Assembly: GCA_016223165.1 (NCBI GenBank)
Contig: JACRPO010000007.1
Coordinates: forward strand, 496,001-560,000
Length of the DNA: 64,000 nt
Origin: Burkholderiales bacterium
GTDB lineage: Bacteria > Pseudomonadota > Gammaproteobacteria > Burkholderiales > Burkholderiaceae_C
Reading direction: 5' to 3'
Part shown: positions 50,164 through 59,395 of the stretch, one piece after another
Numbering within the stretch: the stretch's first letter is position 1
Layout: every line of letters begins with the position of its first letter
Notes under the pieces: model-generated
The model's input: the letters and a program-made list of their open reading frames with translations, nothing else
Told to the model about the DNA's origin: nothing
Databases searched by the model: none
Made by a program: the position numbers and the translations under genes

Positions 50164-50229
50164 CGTGCGCCTCGGCGGGGGCCGCCGAGCGCGCGGGCGC
50201 TGCATCCATGCCTCGTCCGCAGATGGCGC

Positions 50230-50258
50230 TTGACGTGTCACTCCATAGTGACTTAAGC
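50230..50258 (+). promoter_or_regulatory. sigma-70-type promoter of the acg-tetR pair
   Basis: -35 TTGACG (50230-50235), a 17-bp spacer, and -10 TTAAGC (50253-50258). The operator at 50237-50252 fills the spacer. Transcription would start near 50265, inside the second operator, 24 bp before the coding start. Confidence 0.7.
50237..50252. promoter_or_regulatory. palindromic operator 1 (GTCACT-N4-AGTGAC)
   Basis: A perfect 6-bp inverted repeat with 4-bp centre that lies between the -35 and -10 elements. Its form matches operators of TetR-family repressors; a tetR gene is the second gene of the unit. Confidence 0.7.
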
Positions 50259-50259
50259 T

Positions 50260-50275
50260 GTCACCACACGGTGAC
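50260..50275. promoter_or_regulatory. palindromic operator 2 (GTCACC-N4-GGTGAC)
   Basis: A second palindrome of the same pattern; including flanking T and A it is a 7-bp inverted repeat. It starts 23 bp after operator 1, about two helical turns, and covers the expected transcription start. Confidence 0.7.
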
Positions 50276-50288
50276 AAATGGGCGCACG

Positions 50289-51470
50289 ATGCAACGCAGG
50301 GCCTTCGTTCAACTCCTCGGCGGGGGCGTCATCCTCGGCCCCGGCCTGGGTGGCTGCACCCAGGCGATGCCCGCCGAGGCCATCGCCGCCTGGGCCGAGG
50401 CCGGCCGCGACGACGCCGCCAACGCCGACCCGCGCCGCTGGGCGCTCGGCCACGCGGTGCTGGCGCCGCACTCGCACAACCTGCAGTCCTGGCTCGTTGA
50501 CCTGTCGCGCCCGGGTGAGATCGAACTGCGCTGCGACCTGACGCGGCTGCTGCCCGAGACCGACCCCTGGTCGCGCCAGATCATGATGAGCCAGGGCACC
50601 TTCATCGAACTGCTCGAGATCGCGCTGCGCGAGCGCGGCCAGCGCGCCGAGGTCCAGCTCTTCCCCGAGGGGCCGCCGGGCCCGCGGCAGCTCGACGCGC
50701 GGCCAGTGGCGCGCCTGCGCGTGACGCCCGACGCCGCGGTGCCCAAGGATCCGCTGTTCGCAACCATCAAGCGCCGGCATACGAACCGGCTCGCCTACGC
50801 CCCGCAGCGCCGCATCGGCGCCGACGCCTGGCAGGCCATGGCCGCGGCTGCCGCCGCGGCCGTGCAGCCGCAGGCGCAGCCGCTTGCCTTCGGCCACGTC
50901 GATGCGGCGCAGCCGGAGCTGCTCGCGCGCCACCGGGCGCTCGCCAACGAGGCCTGGCGCATCGAGCTCGAGACCCCGCGCACCTTCCTCGAGTCGCTGA
51001 AGGTGATGCGCGTCGGCGCCGCCGAGGTGGCGAAGTACCGCGACGGCCTGACGCTGCTCGACCCGATGGTGGTGGCGCTGGACAAGCTCGGCCTCTTCGA
51101 CCGCAGCAAGGCGCCGCCGCCCGACAGCTTTGCCGTGCGCAGCCAGATCAAGGACTTCGCGCAGAAGATGGACTCGACGGCGGCCTTCCTGTGGCTCACG
51201 AGCGAAGGCAATGAACGCGCCACGCAGGTGAACGCCGGCCGCGCCTACGCACGCGTGCAGCTCGCCGCCACCGCCGCCGGGCTGGTGATGCAGCCGCTGT
51301 CGCAGGCGCTGCAGGAATACCCGGAGATGGCGGCGCCCTACGCCGAGGTCCACCGCCTGCTCGGCGCCGCGCCGCCGCGGCAGACGGTGCAGATGTGGGC
51401 CCGGATCGGCCACGCCCCCAGCGCCGGGCCGGCGCCGCGGCGCGGGCTGCAGGCGCACCTGCGTGGCTGA
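50289..51470 (+). CDS. Acg-family nitroreductase-like protein with Tat-type signal
   Basis: A 393-residue member of the Acg / Tat-signal nitroreductase-like family. The N-terminus MQRRAFVQLLGGG carries a twin-arginine-like signal, and a Cys at about residue 22 (GGC) could be lipidated. Helical segments such as DRSKAPPPDSFAVRSQIKDF and NAGRAYARVQLAATAAGLVMQPLSQALQEYPEM are typical. Members probably bind FMN, but their substrate is not known. No strong ribosome site is seen. It is the first gene of a unit with tetR, controlled by the double operator upstream. Confidence 0.82.
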   Translation: MQRRAFVQLLGGGVILGPGLGGCTQAMPAEAIAAWAEAGRDDAANADPRRWALGHAVLAPHSHNLQSWLVDLSRPGEIELRCDLTRLLPETDPWSRQIMMSQGTFIELLEIALRERGQRAEVQLFPEGPPGPRQLDARPVARLRVTPDAAVPKDPLFATIKRRHTNRLAYAPQRRIGADAWQAMAAAAAAAVQPQAQPLAFGHVDAAQPELLARHRALANEAWRIELETPRTFLESLKVMRVGAAEVAKYRDGLTLLDPMVVALDKLGLFDRSKAPPPDSFAVRSQIKDFAQKMDSTAAFLWLTSEGNERATQVNAGRAYARVQLAATAAGLVMQPLSQALQEYPEMAAPYAEVHRLLGAAPPRQTVQMWARIGHAPSAGPAPRRGLQAHLRG

Positions 51471-51520
51471 GTCGGCTCCGGGTACCCCGAGCGCGCCGAC
51501 CGCCTCGCGCACGGATCGGC

Positions 51521-52156
51521 ATGCCTGAGCGCAGCGCGCCGCGCCCGCGCGACCGCGCCGCCACCGAGGAGCGCCTGCTCACCGCGGTGGGCGAGGTGCT
51601 GGCCCGCGAGGGCTTCAAGGCCATCGGCGTCGGCAGCGTCGCGCGCGCGGCGGGCGTCGACAAGGTGCTCATCTACCGCTACTTCGGTGGCCTGCCCGAA
51701 CTGCTGCGCGCCTGGGGCGCCAGCGGCCGCTTCTGGCCGAGCGTGGCCGACCTGCTCGAGCGCGAGGGCGAGGGCTTCCTGCAGCGCCCGGCCGCCGAGC
51801 GCTGGGCATGCTTCTTCGAGCACTTCATCGACGAGCTGCGCCGGCGCCCGCTGACGCTGGCCGTGCTCGCCGCCGAGGTGGAGGAGCGCAACGAGCTGAC
51901 CGCCATCCTCGAGACCGAGCGCGAGGAGTGGGGCGCCGAGGCCACGCGCGTGCTCGGCGGCGCCGCCTTCGAGCGCGTGCCGCAGCTGCGCGGGATGACG
52001 CTGCTGCTGGTGGCCGGCGTGCAGTACCTCGCCCTGCGCGCGCGCCGCATCCGCAACTTCGGCGGCATCGACATCCAGTCCGACGCCGGCTGGGCGGAGC
52101 TGAAAGCTTCGATCCGCGCGCTGGCCGAGCGGTTGATCCCGCCCGAGCTGCCCTGA
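51521..52156 (+). CDS. TetR-family transcriptional regulator
   Basis: A 211-residue TetR regulator with the N-terminal helix-turn-helix VGSVARAAGVDKVLIYRYFGG (about residues 36-56). The C-terminal ligand domain is divergent. It is 50 bp after the Acg-like gene on the same strand. I infer that it binds the two GTCAC-N6-GTGAC operators at 50.24-50.28 kb and thus controls itself and the upstream gene. The inducer is unknown. Confidence 0.92.
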   Translation: MPERSAPRPRDRAATEERLLTAVGEVLAREGFKAIGVGSVARAAGVDKVLIYRYFGGLPELLRAWGASGRFWPSVADLLEREGEGFLQRPAAERWACFFEHFIDELRRRPLTLAVLAAEVEERNELTAILETEREEWGAEATRVLGGAAFERVPQLRGMTLLLVAGVQYLALRARRIRNFGGIDIQSDAGWAELKASIRALAERLIPPELP

Positions 52157-52289
52157 TTCCTGCTGAGACGCGCCCTGGGATCAGCCCCGATCCGCGCCGG
52201 GGCGCGGCGACCGGTGCCCCGGATCCGCGCTCGCCCGCCGGCGGCGCACTAGACTGCCGTGTCCCCAACCGCCGCAGGAGACCGACACC

Positions 52290-53822
<1,533 letters not shown>

Positions 53823-53838
53823 GCGCGGCGCGCCACTT

Positions 53839-53910
53839 GGCCGCGCGAGAGGCCGCGCGAGAGGCCGTGCGAGGGACCGCGCGAGAGGTCGTGCGCGCGA
53901 CGGCGCGAGA
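53839..53910 (+). repeat. 12-bp minisatellite, six units
   Basis: Six imperfect copies of GGCCGCGCGAGA are aligned end to end. They code for Ala-Arg-Glu-X tetrapeptides in the M28 peptidase frame and contain two of its possible GTG starts (53867, 53891). The start therefore lies inside a repeat that can slip. Confidence 0.8.
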
Positions 53911-55423
53911 GGTCGGGCCCGAGCTCCTTCGCCGCCGTTCGCTGCTCGGCGCCGCGGGTGCGTTCGCGGCGGCCACCGCCGCCGGCTGCGCCACGCCGAC
54001 GGCAGCGAGCGGCCCGTTCGACGAGGCCGATCTCGCCCACGCGCGTGAGCTGCGCGAGCGCGGCCTCGCCGACCGGACCGCATTGCGACTCGTGCGCGAG
54101 CTGTGCACCGGCATCGGCGCGCGGCCGGCCGGTTCGCCCGCCGACGCGAAGGCGCACGCCTGGGCGGTGGCCGCGCTCAGCTCGCTCGGCCTCGAGAACG
54201 TGCGCGCCGAGTCGCTGCCGCTGCGCATCTGGCAGCGCGGCCCGGCCGCGGCGCGCCTGACGGCGCCGGTGCCGCGCCCGCTCGTGATGGCCGCACTCGG
54301 CAACAGCGTCGCCACGCCCGAGGGCGGCCTCGAGGCCGAGATCGCCTGGTATCCGGACCTCGCGGCCCTGCGCGCCGACGCCACCGAGCGCGACGAGTCG
54401 CGCGTGGATCGGGCCCGCGGCCGCATCGTCTTCATCGACCAGCGCACCGAACGCAGTCGCGACGGCAGCGGCTACGGCCACGCGGTGCCGGCGCGTGTGA
54501 ACGGGGCCGTCGAGGCGGCGCGCCGAGGGGCCGTGGCGCTGGCGATCCGCTCGATCGGCACGAGCGGAGCCAGCGCCACCAGCGCCACCAGCGGCACCAG
54601 CGGCACCAGCGGCACCAGCGGCCCGCCGATCGCGCACACCGGCGGCATGCGCTACGACCTCAGCGTGCCTCGCATCCCCGCCTTTGCGGTCTCGGTGCCC
54701 GACGCCGACTTCATCGCCACCGAACACGCCGCCGGAAGGACGCTCAGGCTGCATCTCGATCTGCAGGCGAGGACCGGCGTCGAAGCGACCACCGCCAACG
54801 TCATCGCCGAGTGGCGCGGCACCGACCTCGCGCACGAGATCGTGCTCATCAGCGCGCACCTGGACACATGGGACGTCGGCCAGGGCGCCGAGGACGACGG
54901 CGCCGGCGTGGCCATCGTCAGCGCCGCCGCCGGCCTCATCGCCGCGGCCGGCCGGCGCGCGCGCCGCACGATCCGCCTCGTGCTCTTCGCCAACGAGGAG
55001 AACGGCTTCGACGGCGCGCTCGCCTACGGCAACCGCTACAGGGAAGTGCCGCACCAGCTCGTCGCCGAGAGCGACTTCGGCGCGGGCCGCCTCTATGCCG
55101 TGCGCAGCCGCGTCGCGCAGGCCGCGCTGCCCGTCGTCGACGCCATCGCGCAGTTGCTGGCGCCGCTCGCCATCGCCCACCCCGAGGCCACGCGCAACCA
55201 GGGCAACCCCGGACCGGATGCCGGGGTGCTGATGCGCCGGCACCGCTGGCCGGCGATCGCGCTCGCGCAGGACGGCAGTCGCTACTTCGACGTGCACCAC
55301 ACGGCGCACGACACGCTCGACAACCTCGACACGTCGGCGTTGCCGCAGAACGTGGCCGCGTGGGCCGCGACCGCTTGGCTGGCCGCGCAGTCGCCCCTGC
55401 CGTTCGGCCCGCCGGCGCTGTGA
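53891..55423 (+). CDS. Tat-type lipoprotein M28-family metallopeptidase
   Basis: About 510 residues. The signal has RRRSLLGAAGAF and a lipobox-like AAGC, so export by Tat and lipid attachment are likely. The M28 zinc motifs are present: SAHLDTWD, EDDGAG, ANEENG, SDFGAG and the C-terminal HHTAHDTLDN. The family cleaves N-terminal amino acids or glutamate-containing dipeptides. The start is uncertain: TTG 53837, GTG 53867 and GTG 53891 are all in the tandem repeat and none has good spacing from a ribosome site. The Ser-Gly-Thr repeat at about residues 225-242 is a likely loop. It follows mmsA closely. Confidence 0.82.
   Translation: MRATAREVGPELLRRRSLLGAAGAFAAATAAGCATPTAASGPFDEADLAHARELRERGLADRTALRLVRELCTGIGARPAGSPADAKAHAWAVAALSSLGLENVRAESLPLRIWQRGPAAARLTAPVPRPLVMAALGNSVATPEGGLEAEIAWYPDLAALRADATERDESRVDRARGRIVFIDQRTERSRDGSGYGHAVPARVNGAVEAARRGAVALAIRSIGTSGASATSATSGTSGTSGTSGPPIAHTGGMRYDLSVPRIPAFAVSVPDADFIATEHAAGRTLRLHLDLQARTGVEATTANVIAEWRGTDLAHEIVLISAHLDTWDVGQGAEDDGAGVAIVSAAAGLIAAAGRRARRTIRLVLFANEENGFDGALAYGNRYREVPHQLVAESDFGAGRLYAVRSRVAQAALPVVDAIAQLLAPLAIAHPEATRNQGNPGPDAGVLMRRHRWPAIALAQDGSRYFDVHHTAHDTLDNLDTSALPQNVAAWAATAWLAAQSPLPFGPPAL
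54563..54616 (+). repeat. 9-bp tandem repeat in the M28 gene
   Basis: Six 9-bp units, five of them AGCGSCACC (54572-54616), code for Ser-Ala-Thr and Ser-Gly-Thr. They are in frame and lie between the N-terminal domain and the zinc-binding part. Confidence 0.75.
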
Positions 55424-55458
55424 GCGGCGGCCTTCTCGCGCCACACCCAACGGCCGCC

Positions 55459-55935
55459 ATGATCGAGCCCGCCGCGCTGCCTGCCCCGCCCCTGGGCTAC
55501 CTGACGCAGGTGCGCTGCGATGTCGAGGGCGTGCTGTCGCTCGGCAACGCGCCCATGGGTGAGCGCCGCGTCGTGCCGCTGATCGGCGGCGAGGTCGTCG
55601 GGCCGGCGCTGAACGGCCGCATCCTGCCCGGCGGCACGGACTGGCAATGGCACCGCACCGACGGCGCGCTCGAGATCGCCGCGCACTACGTCATCGAGAC
55701 CGCGGAGGGTGCGCACATCGAGGTGCAAAGCAACGGCCTGCGCCACGGGCCGCCGGAGGTGCTGGCGCGCCTGGCGCGCGGCGAGGCGGTGGCGCCCGAC
55801 GAATACTTCTTCTGCACGCTGATGCGCTTTGCCACCGGACATCCGGCCTACGAGCACCTCAACCGCGTGATGGCGCTGGCGCGTGGCCGGCGCGAGGCGC
55901 GGCGGGTGGTCCTCGACGTGTGGCAGGTGGGCTGA
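55459..55935 (+). CDS. DUF3237 domain protein
   Basis: A 158-residue DUF3237 protein, a small beta-barrel family of unknown function. The domain includes GEVVGPALNGRILPGGTDWQWHR and DEYFFCTLMRFATGHPAYEHLNR. No signal or membrane segment. The ATG at 55459 follows the M28 gene by 36 bp and its stop lies two bases before the cyclase start, so all three could be co-transcribed. Confidence 0.85.
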   Translation: MIEPAALPAPPLGYLTQVRCDVEGVLSLGNAPMGERRVVPLIGGEVVGPALNGRILPGGTDWQWHRTDGALEIAAHYVIETAEGAHIEVQSNGLRHGPPEVLARLARGEAVAPDEYFFCTLMRFATGHPAYEHLNRVMALARGRREARRVVLDVWQVG

Positions 55936-55937
55936 GC

Positions 55938-58900
55938 ATGGCCGACCCGCAGGCGCTGCAGGCCGCCATCGCCGCGCTCGAGGGGCAGCGCGCGCTTCTG
56001 GGCGATGCGGTGGTCGACGCGGCGCTGGGGCCGATGCGCGAGCAGCTGGCGCGGCTCGCCGGCGCTGCGACCGGCGCGACCGGCGCGACGGGCGCGACGG
56101 GCGCGACGGGCGCGACGGGCGAGACCGGTGCGGCCGCAGCGGACGGGGCAGCGCCTGCGTCGGAGCACCCACCGGTGCAGGCGCTCAAGCAGGTGGCCGT
56201 GCTCTTCCTCGACGTGGTGGGCTCCACCTCGTTGAGCCAGCACCTGGACCCCGAGGACGTGCACGACGTGATGGACGGCGCGCTCGCCCGCTGCACCGAG
56301 GTGGTGGTGGCGCACGGCGGCAAGGTGCTGCAGTACGCCGGCGACAACCTGCTGGCCGCCTTCGGCGCCGAGTGCCGGCAGGAAGACGATGTCGAGCGCG
56401 CCGTGCACTGCGGCCTGGCGCTGCTGGCGAAAGGACGCGAGCTGGGGGCGCGCGTGCGCGAGCTCCACGGCCACGACGGCTGCAACGTGCGCGTGGGCAT
56501 CCACACCGGGCCGGTGCTGCTGGGCGGCGGCGTCGACGAGGAAGGCACGATCCGCGGCCTGACGGTGAATGTCGCCGCGCGCATGGAGCAGACGGCACCG
56601 GTGGGCGCCCTGCGCATCAGCCACGACACCTTCCTGCAGGTGCGCGGCGTGTTCGACGTCGAGGTGCAGCCGCCGCTCGTGGTGAAGGGGCGCGACGAGC
56701 CGCTGCTCACCTACCTCGTGCAGCGCGCCAAGCCGCGCGCCTTCCGCGTCGAGACGCGTGGCATCGAGGGCGTGGCCACGCCGATGGTGGGCCGCGACGC
56801 CGAGCTGGCGCAGCTGGCCGCGCTGCTCGACGCGACGGCCGGGCAGCGCACGTTGCACGCGGCCACCGTGATCGGCGAGCCGGGGCTGGGCAAGAGCCGC
56901 CTGCTGCGCGAACTGCAAGGCCTGCTCGAGGCGCACGCGCAGCGCTTCTGGCTGCTGCTCGGGCGCGCGCACCTCGGCGCGCGGCTGCAGCCGTACGGCC
57001 TGCTGCGCGACCTGCTCGCCTGGCGACTGCAGATCGCCGACAGCGACGGCACCGAGGTGGCCAAGGCCAAGCTCGTGGACGGGCTCGTGCCGTACCTGGG
57101 GGAGCCCGCCGAGGCCGCGCAAGCCAAGGCGCACCGCCTCGGCCAGCTCATCGGCCTGGACTTCGCGGACAGCGCGCATGTGCGCGGGCTGGAGCCGCGC
57201 CTGTTGCGCACGATGGGCTTCGCGGCGCTGCAGGACTACCTGCGCGGCCTGGCCACAGAAGGCGCCGCGCTGGCGATGCTGCTCGAAGACCTGCACTGGG
57301 CCGACGATGCTTCGCTCGACTTCATCGCCGAGTTGCTGAACGCGCGCGCCATGCCGCTGGTGCTGCTGGCCACGGCGCGACCCGAGTTGCTGGAGCGCCG
57401 GGCGAACTGGGGCGACGGCGCCGCCGCCCACCGCACGCTGCGCCTGGCGAGGCTCGACGCCACGCAGGGCGATCACCTCGCCCGCGCGCTGCTCGGCCGC
57501 GTCGTCGAAGGTGCACAGGCGCTGCACCCGCTTCTCGTCGCGCAGGCCGGCGGCAACCCGTTCTACATGGAAGAGCTGGTGCGCATGTTCATCGACGACG
57601 GCGTCATCGCCGTCGACGGCGACACCTGGCGCGTGCTGCCCGGCAAGCTGAGCCAGGCGCGCGTGCCGACCACGCTGGTGGGCGTGCTGCAGGCGCGGCT
57701 GGACGCGCTGGCGCCCGCCGACCGGCTGGCGCTGCAGCAGGCCAGCATCGTCGGCCCGGTGTTCTGGGACCGGGCACTGGCTGCCATCGACCCGCAGGCC
57801 GAGGCGGCGATGCCGGCGCTGCAGGGCAAGGAGCTCATCCATCGCCGCGACGGCAGCGCCTTCGAAGGCACGCCCGAGGAGTGTTTCCACCATCACCTGC
57901 TGCAGCAGGTGACCTACGACACCGTGCTCAAGCCCATGCGCCGTGCCGGCCACGCCGCGGCGGCGCAGTGGCTGGCCGAGCGCGTGGGCGACCGCTCGGC
58001 CGAGTACCTGGCCATCACCGGCGAGCACTACGAACGGGCCGGCGACCACGTGCGGGCGCTCGACTACTTCCACCGCGCCGCCATCGACGCCGAGGCGCGC
58101 AGCGCCAACGCCGCGGCGCTGGAGCACCTCGAGCGTGCCCTGCGCAGCCCGGCCGCCACCGACCCGCGCCGGCGCGACCGGCTCTACTTCCTGCAGCAGG
58201 CGGTGGCCGACCTGACCGGCCAGCGCGCACTGCAGGAACAGGCGCTGCAGCAGCGCAGCGCGATCGCCGAGGCGCTTGACGACGACGCACTGCGCGGCGA
58301 CGTGCTGTGCTCGCAGGCGCTGCTCGCCTCGCGCCGCGGCGACGAGGCCGCGGCGCAGGAGCTGGCGACGCGGGCCCTGGACAGCGCCGGCCGCTCGGGC
58401 AACTCCGAGGCGGCGGCGTTGGCGCTCGGGCAGATCGCCTGGAGCCGCTACAGCCAGGGCGACATCCCGACGGCGCTCGGCCAGGCGCGGGACGCCGTGG
58501 CGCACGTGCGCAAGGCGCTGGCCGACAAGCCGACGAAGACGCTCAACCTGCTCGAAGTGCAGCTGCTCACCCTTCGTTCGATCGTCGAGCAGGGCGCGGG
58601 CGACCTGCGTGCGGGGCGCGCCACCTGCCTCGAGGCACTGGCGCTGGCGCGGCAACGCGGGCTGCGCCGCCCGCAGGTGTCCACGCTCTCGTCGCTCGGC
58701 GGCCGCGACTTCGAGGCGGGCCGCTACCGCGACGCGCAGGCGCACTTCGAGGCCTCCACGGCGCTGGCGCGCGAGATCGGCTGGACGATCTACGTCGCCA
58801 TGGGGCACTACAACGTGGCGCGCTGCCTGTTCGAGACGGGCGACCTCGCCGGCGCCGACGAGCAGCTCAGCGCCGCCGAGCCCAAGGCCGTGCGCTGCGA

Positions 58901-59366
58901 GAGCGGCGACGCGCAGGCCCGCTGCGCGATGCTGCGCGGACGCCTGTGCGCCGCCAGGGGCGACAACGGCGCGGCACACGAGGCGTTCGCGCGCGCCATC
59001 GAGATCTTCGAATCGCTCGACCTCGCGGCCTACGTGTGCCAGGTGCAGGCCGAAGTGGCGCTGCTGCACCTGGCGCAAGGCGAGACGGCGCAGGCGCTGC
59101 AGGCGATCGAGCCGGTCGGCGCCGCGCTGGCCTCGGGCATGTCGCTGGCCGGCACCGAGGACCTGTTGCGCCCGCGCATGGCCTGCCACCGCGTCTGGGC
59201 CGCGGCGGGAGACCCGCGCGCCGCGGCGGCCCTGGAGGCCGCGCACGCCGAGCTGCAGGCGCTGGCCGAGCGCGCCGGCGGCGAGCGCACGCAGGTGGGC
59301 ATCCAGCAGAACATCGCGCTGCATCGCGAGATCGCCGCCGCCTGGGCGGCCGCGCAGCGACGCTGA
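55938..59366 (+). CDS. class III nucleotide cyclase / AAA-type ATPase / TPR protein
   Basis: A 1142-residue protein. Residues 1-75 form a helical piece followed by a Gly-Ala-Thr repeat. The class III adenylyl or guanylyl cyclase domain (about 80-265) has the metal-site DVVGSTSL near residue 92 and GDNLLAAFG. An AAA-type ATPase region follows with P-loop GEPGLGKS near residue 313 and LLEDLHWADD (Walker B). The C-terminal half is helical with TPR-like repeats. This architecture occurs in many proteobacterial and actinobacterial signalling proteins. Which nucleotide it makes and the trigger are not known. The start ATG at 55938 follows the DUF3237 stop by 2 bp. Confidence 0.92.
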   Translation: MADPQALQAAIAALEGQRALLGDAVVDAALGPMREQLARLAGAATGATGATGATGATGATGETGAAAADGAAPASEHPPVQALKQVAVLFLDVVGSTSLSQHLDPEDVHDVMDGALARCTEVVVAHGGKVLQYAGDNLLAAFGAECRQEDDVERAVHCGLALLAKGRELGARVRELHGHDGCNVRVGIHTGPVLLGGGVDEEGTIRGLTVNVAARMEQTAPVGALRISHDTFLQVRGVFDVEVQPPLVVKGRDEPLLTYLVQRAKPRAFRVETRGIEGVATPMVGRDAELAQLAALLDATAGQRTLHAATVIGEPGLGKSRLLRELQGLLEAHAQRFWLLLGRAHLGARLQPYGLLRDLLAWRLQIADSDGTEVAKAKLVDGLVPYLGEPAEAAQAKAHRLGQLIGLDFADSAHVRGLEPRLLRTMGFAALQDYLRGLATEGAALAMLLEDLHWADDASLDFIAELLNARAMPLVLLATARPELLERRANWGDGAAAHRTLRLARLDATQGDHLARALLGRVVEGAQALHPLLVAQAGGNPFYMEELVRMFIDDGVIAVDGDTWRVLPGKLSQARVPTTLVGVLQARLDALAPADRLALQQASIVGPVFWDRALAAIDPQAEAAMPALQGKELIHRRDGSAFEGTPEECFHHHLLQQVTYDTVLKPMRRAGHAAAAQWLAERVGDRSAEYLAITGEHYERAGDHVRALDYFHRAAIDAEARSANAAALEHLERALRSPAATDPRRRDRLYFLQQAVADLTGQRALQEQALQQRSAIAEALDDDALRGDVLCSQALLASRRGDEAAAQELATRALDSAGRSGNSEAAALALGQIAWSRYSQGDIPTALGQARDAVAHVRKALADKPTKTLNLLEVQLLTLRSIVEQGAGDLRAGRATCLEALALARQRGLRRPQVSTLSSLGGRDFEAGRYRDAQAHFEASTALAREIGWTIYVAMGHYNVARCLFETGDLAGADEQLSAAEPKAVRCESGDAQARCAMLRGRLCAARGDNGAAHEAFARAIEIFESLDLAAYVCQVQAEVALLHLAQGETAQALQAIEPVGAALASGMSLAGTEDLLRPRMACHRVWAAAGDPRAAAALEAAHAELQALAERAGGERTQVGIQQNIALHREIAAAWAAAQRR
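56073..56126 (+). repeat. 9-bp tandem repeat coding collagen-like GAT units
   Basis: Six 9-bp units (GGCGCGACS; the last is GGCGAGACC) code for Gly-Ala-Thr at residues 46-63 of the cyclase. Two less exact units precede them. The tract links the N-terminal helix to the cyclase domain and could change length by slippage. Confidence 0.8.
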
Positions 59367-59395
59367 GGCGCGCGAACCCCCTCGGCCCCCTCCCC

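Larger units (their letters stand above)
49934..50288. other. 355-bp intergenic region between UPF0149 and the Acg-like gene
   Basis: No gene is supported; the small frames here are Arg/Pro-rich. It holds a UUCG-capped hairpin (50111-50126), a strong intrinsic terminator (50132-50163), a promoter and two palindromic operators, described separately. A + strand terminator without an upstream + strand gene for over 600 bp is unusual. Confidence 0.7.

Noticed and set aside
49993..50277. 94-codon minus-strand open frame in the intergenic region
   Set aside because: It runs through the terminator and both operators, is Arg/Ser/Pro-rich and lacks a ribosome site.
53839..53910. CRISPR-like array
   Set aside because: Units are contiguous 12-bp tandem repeats without spacers and they are in a coding frame.
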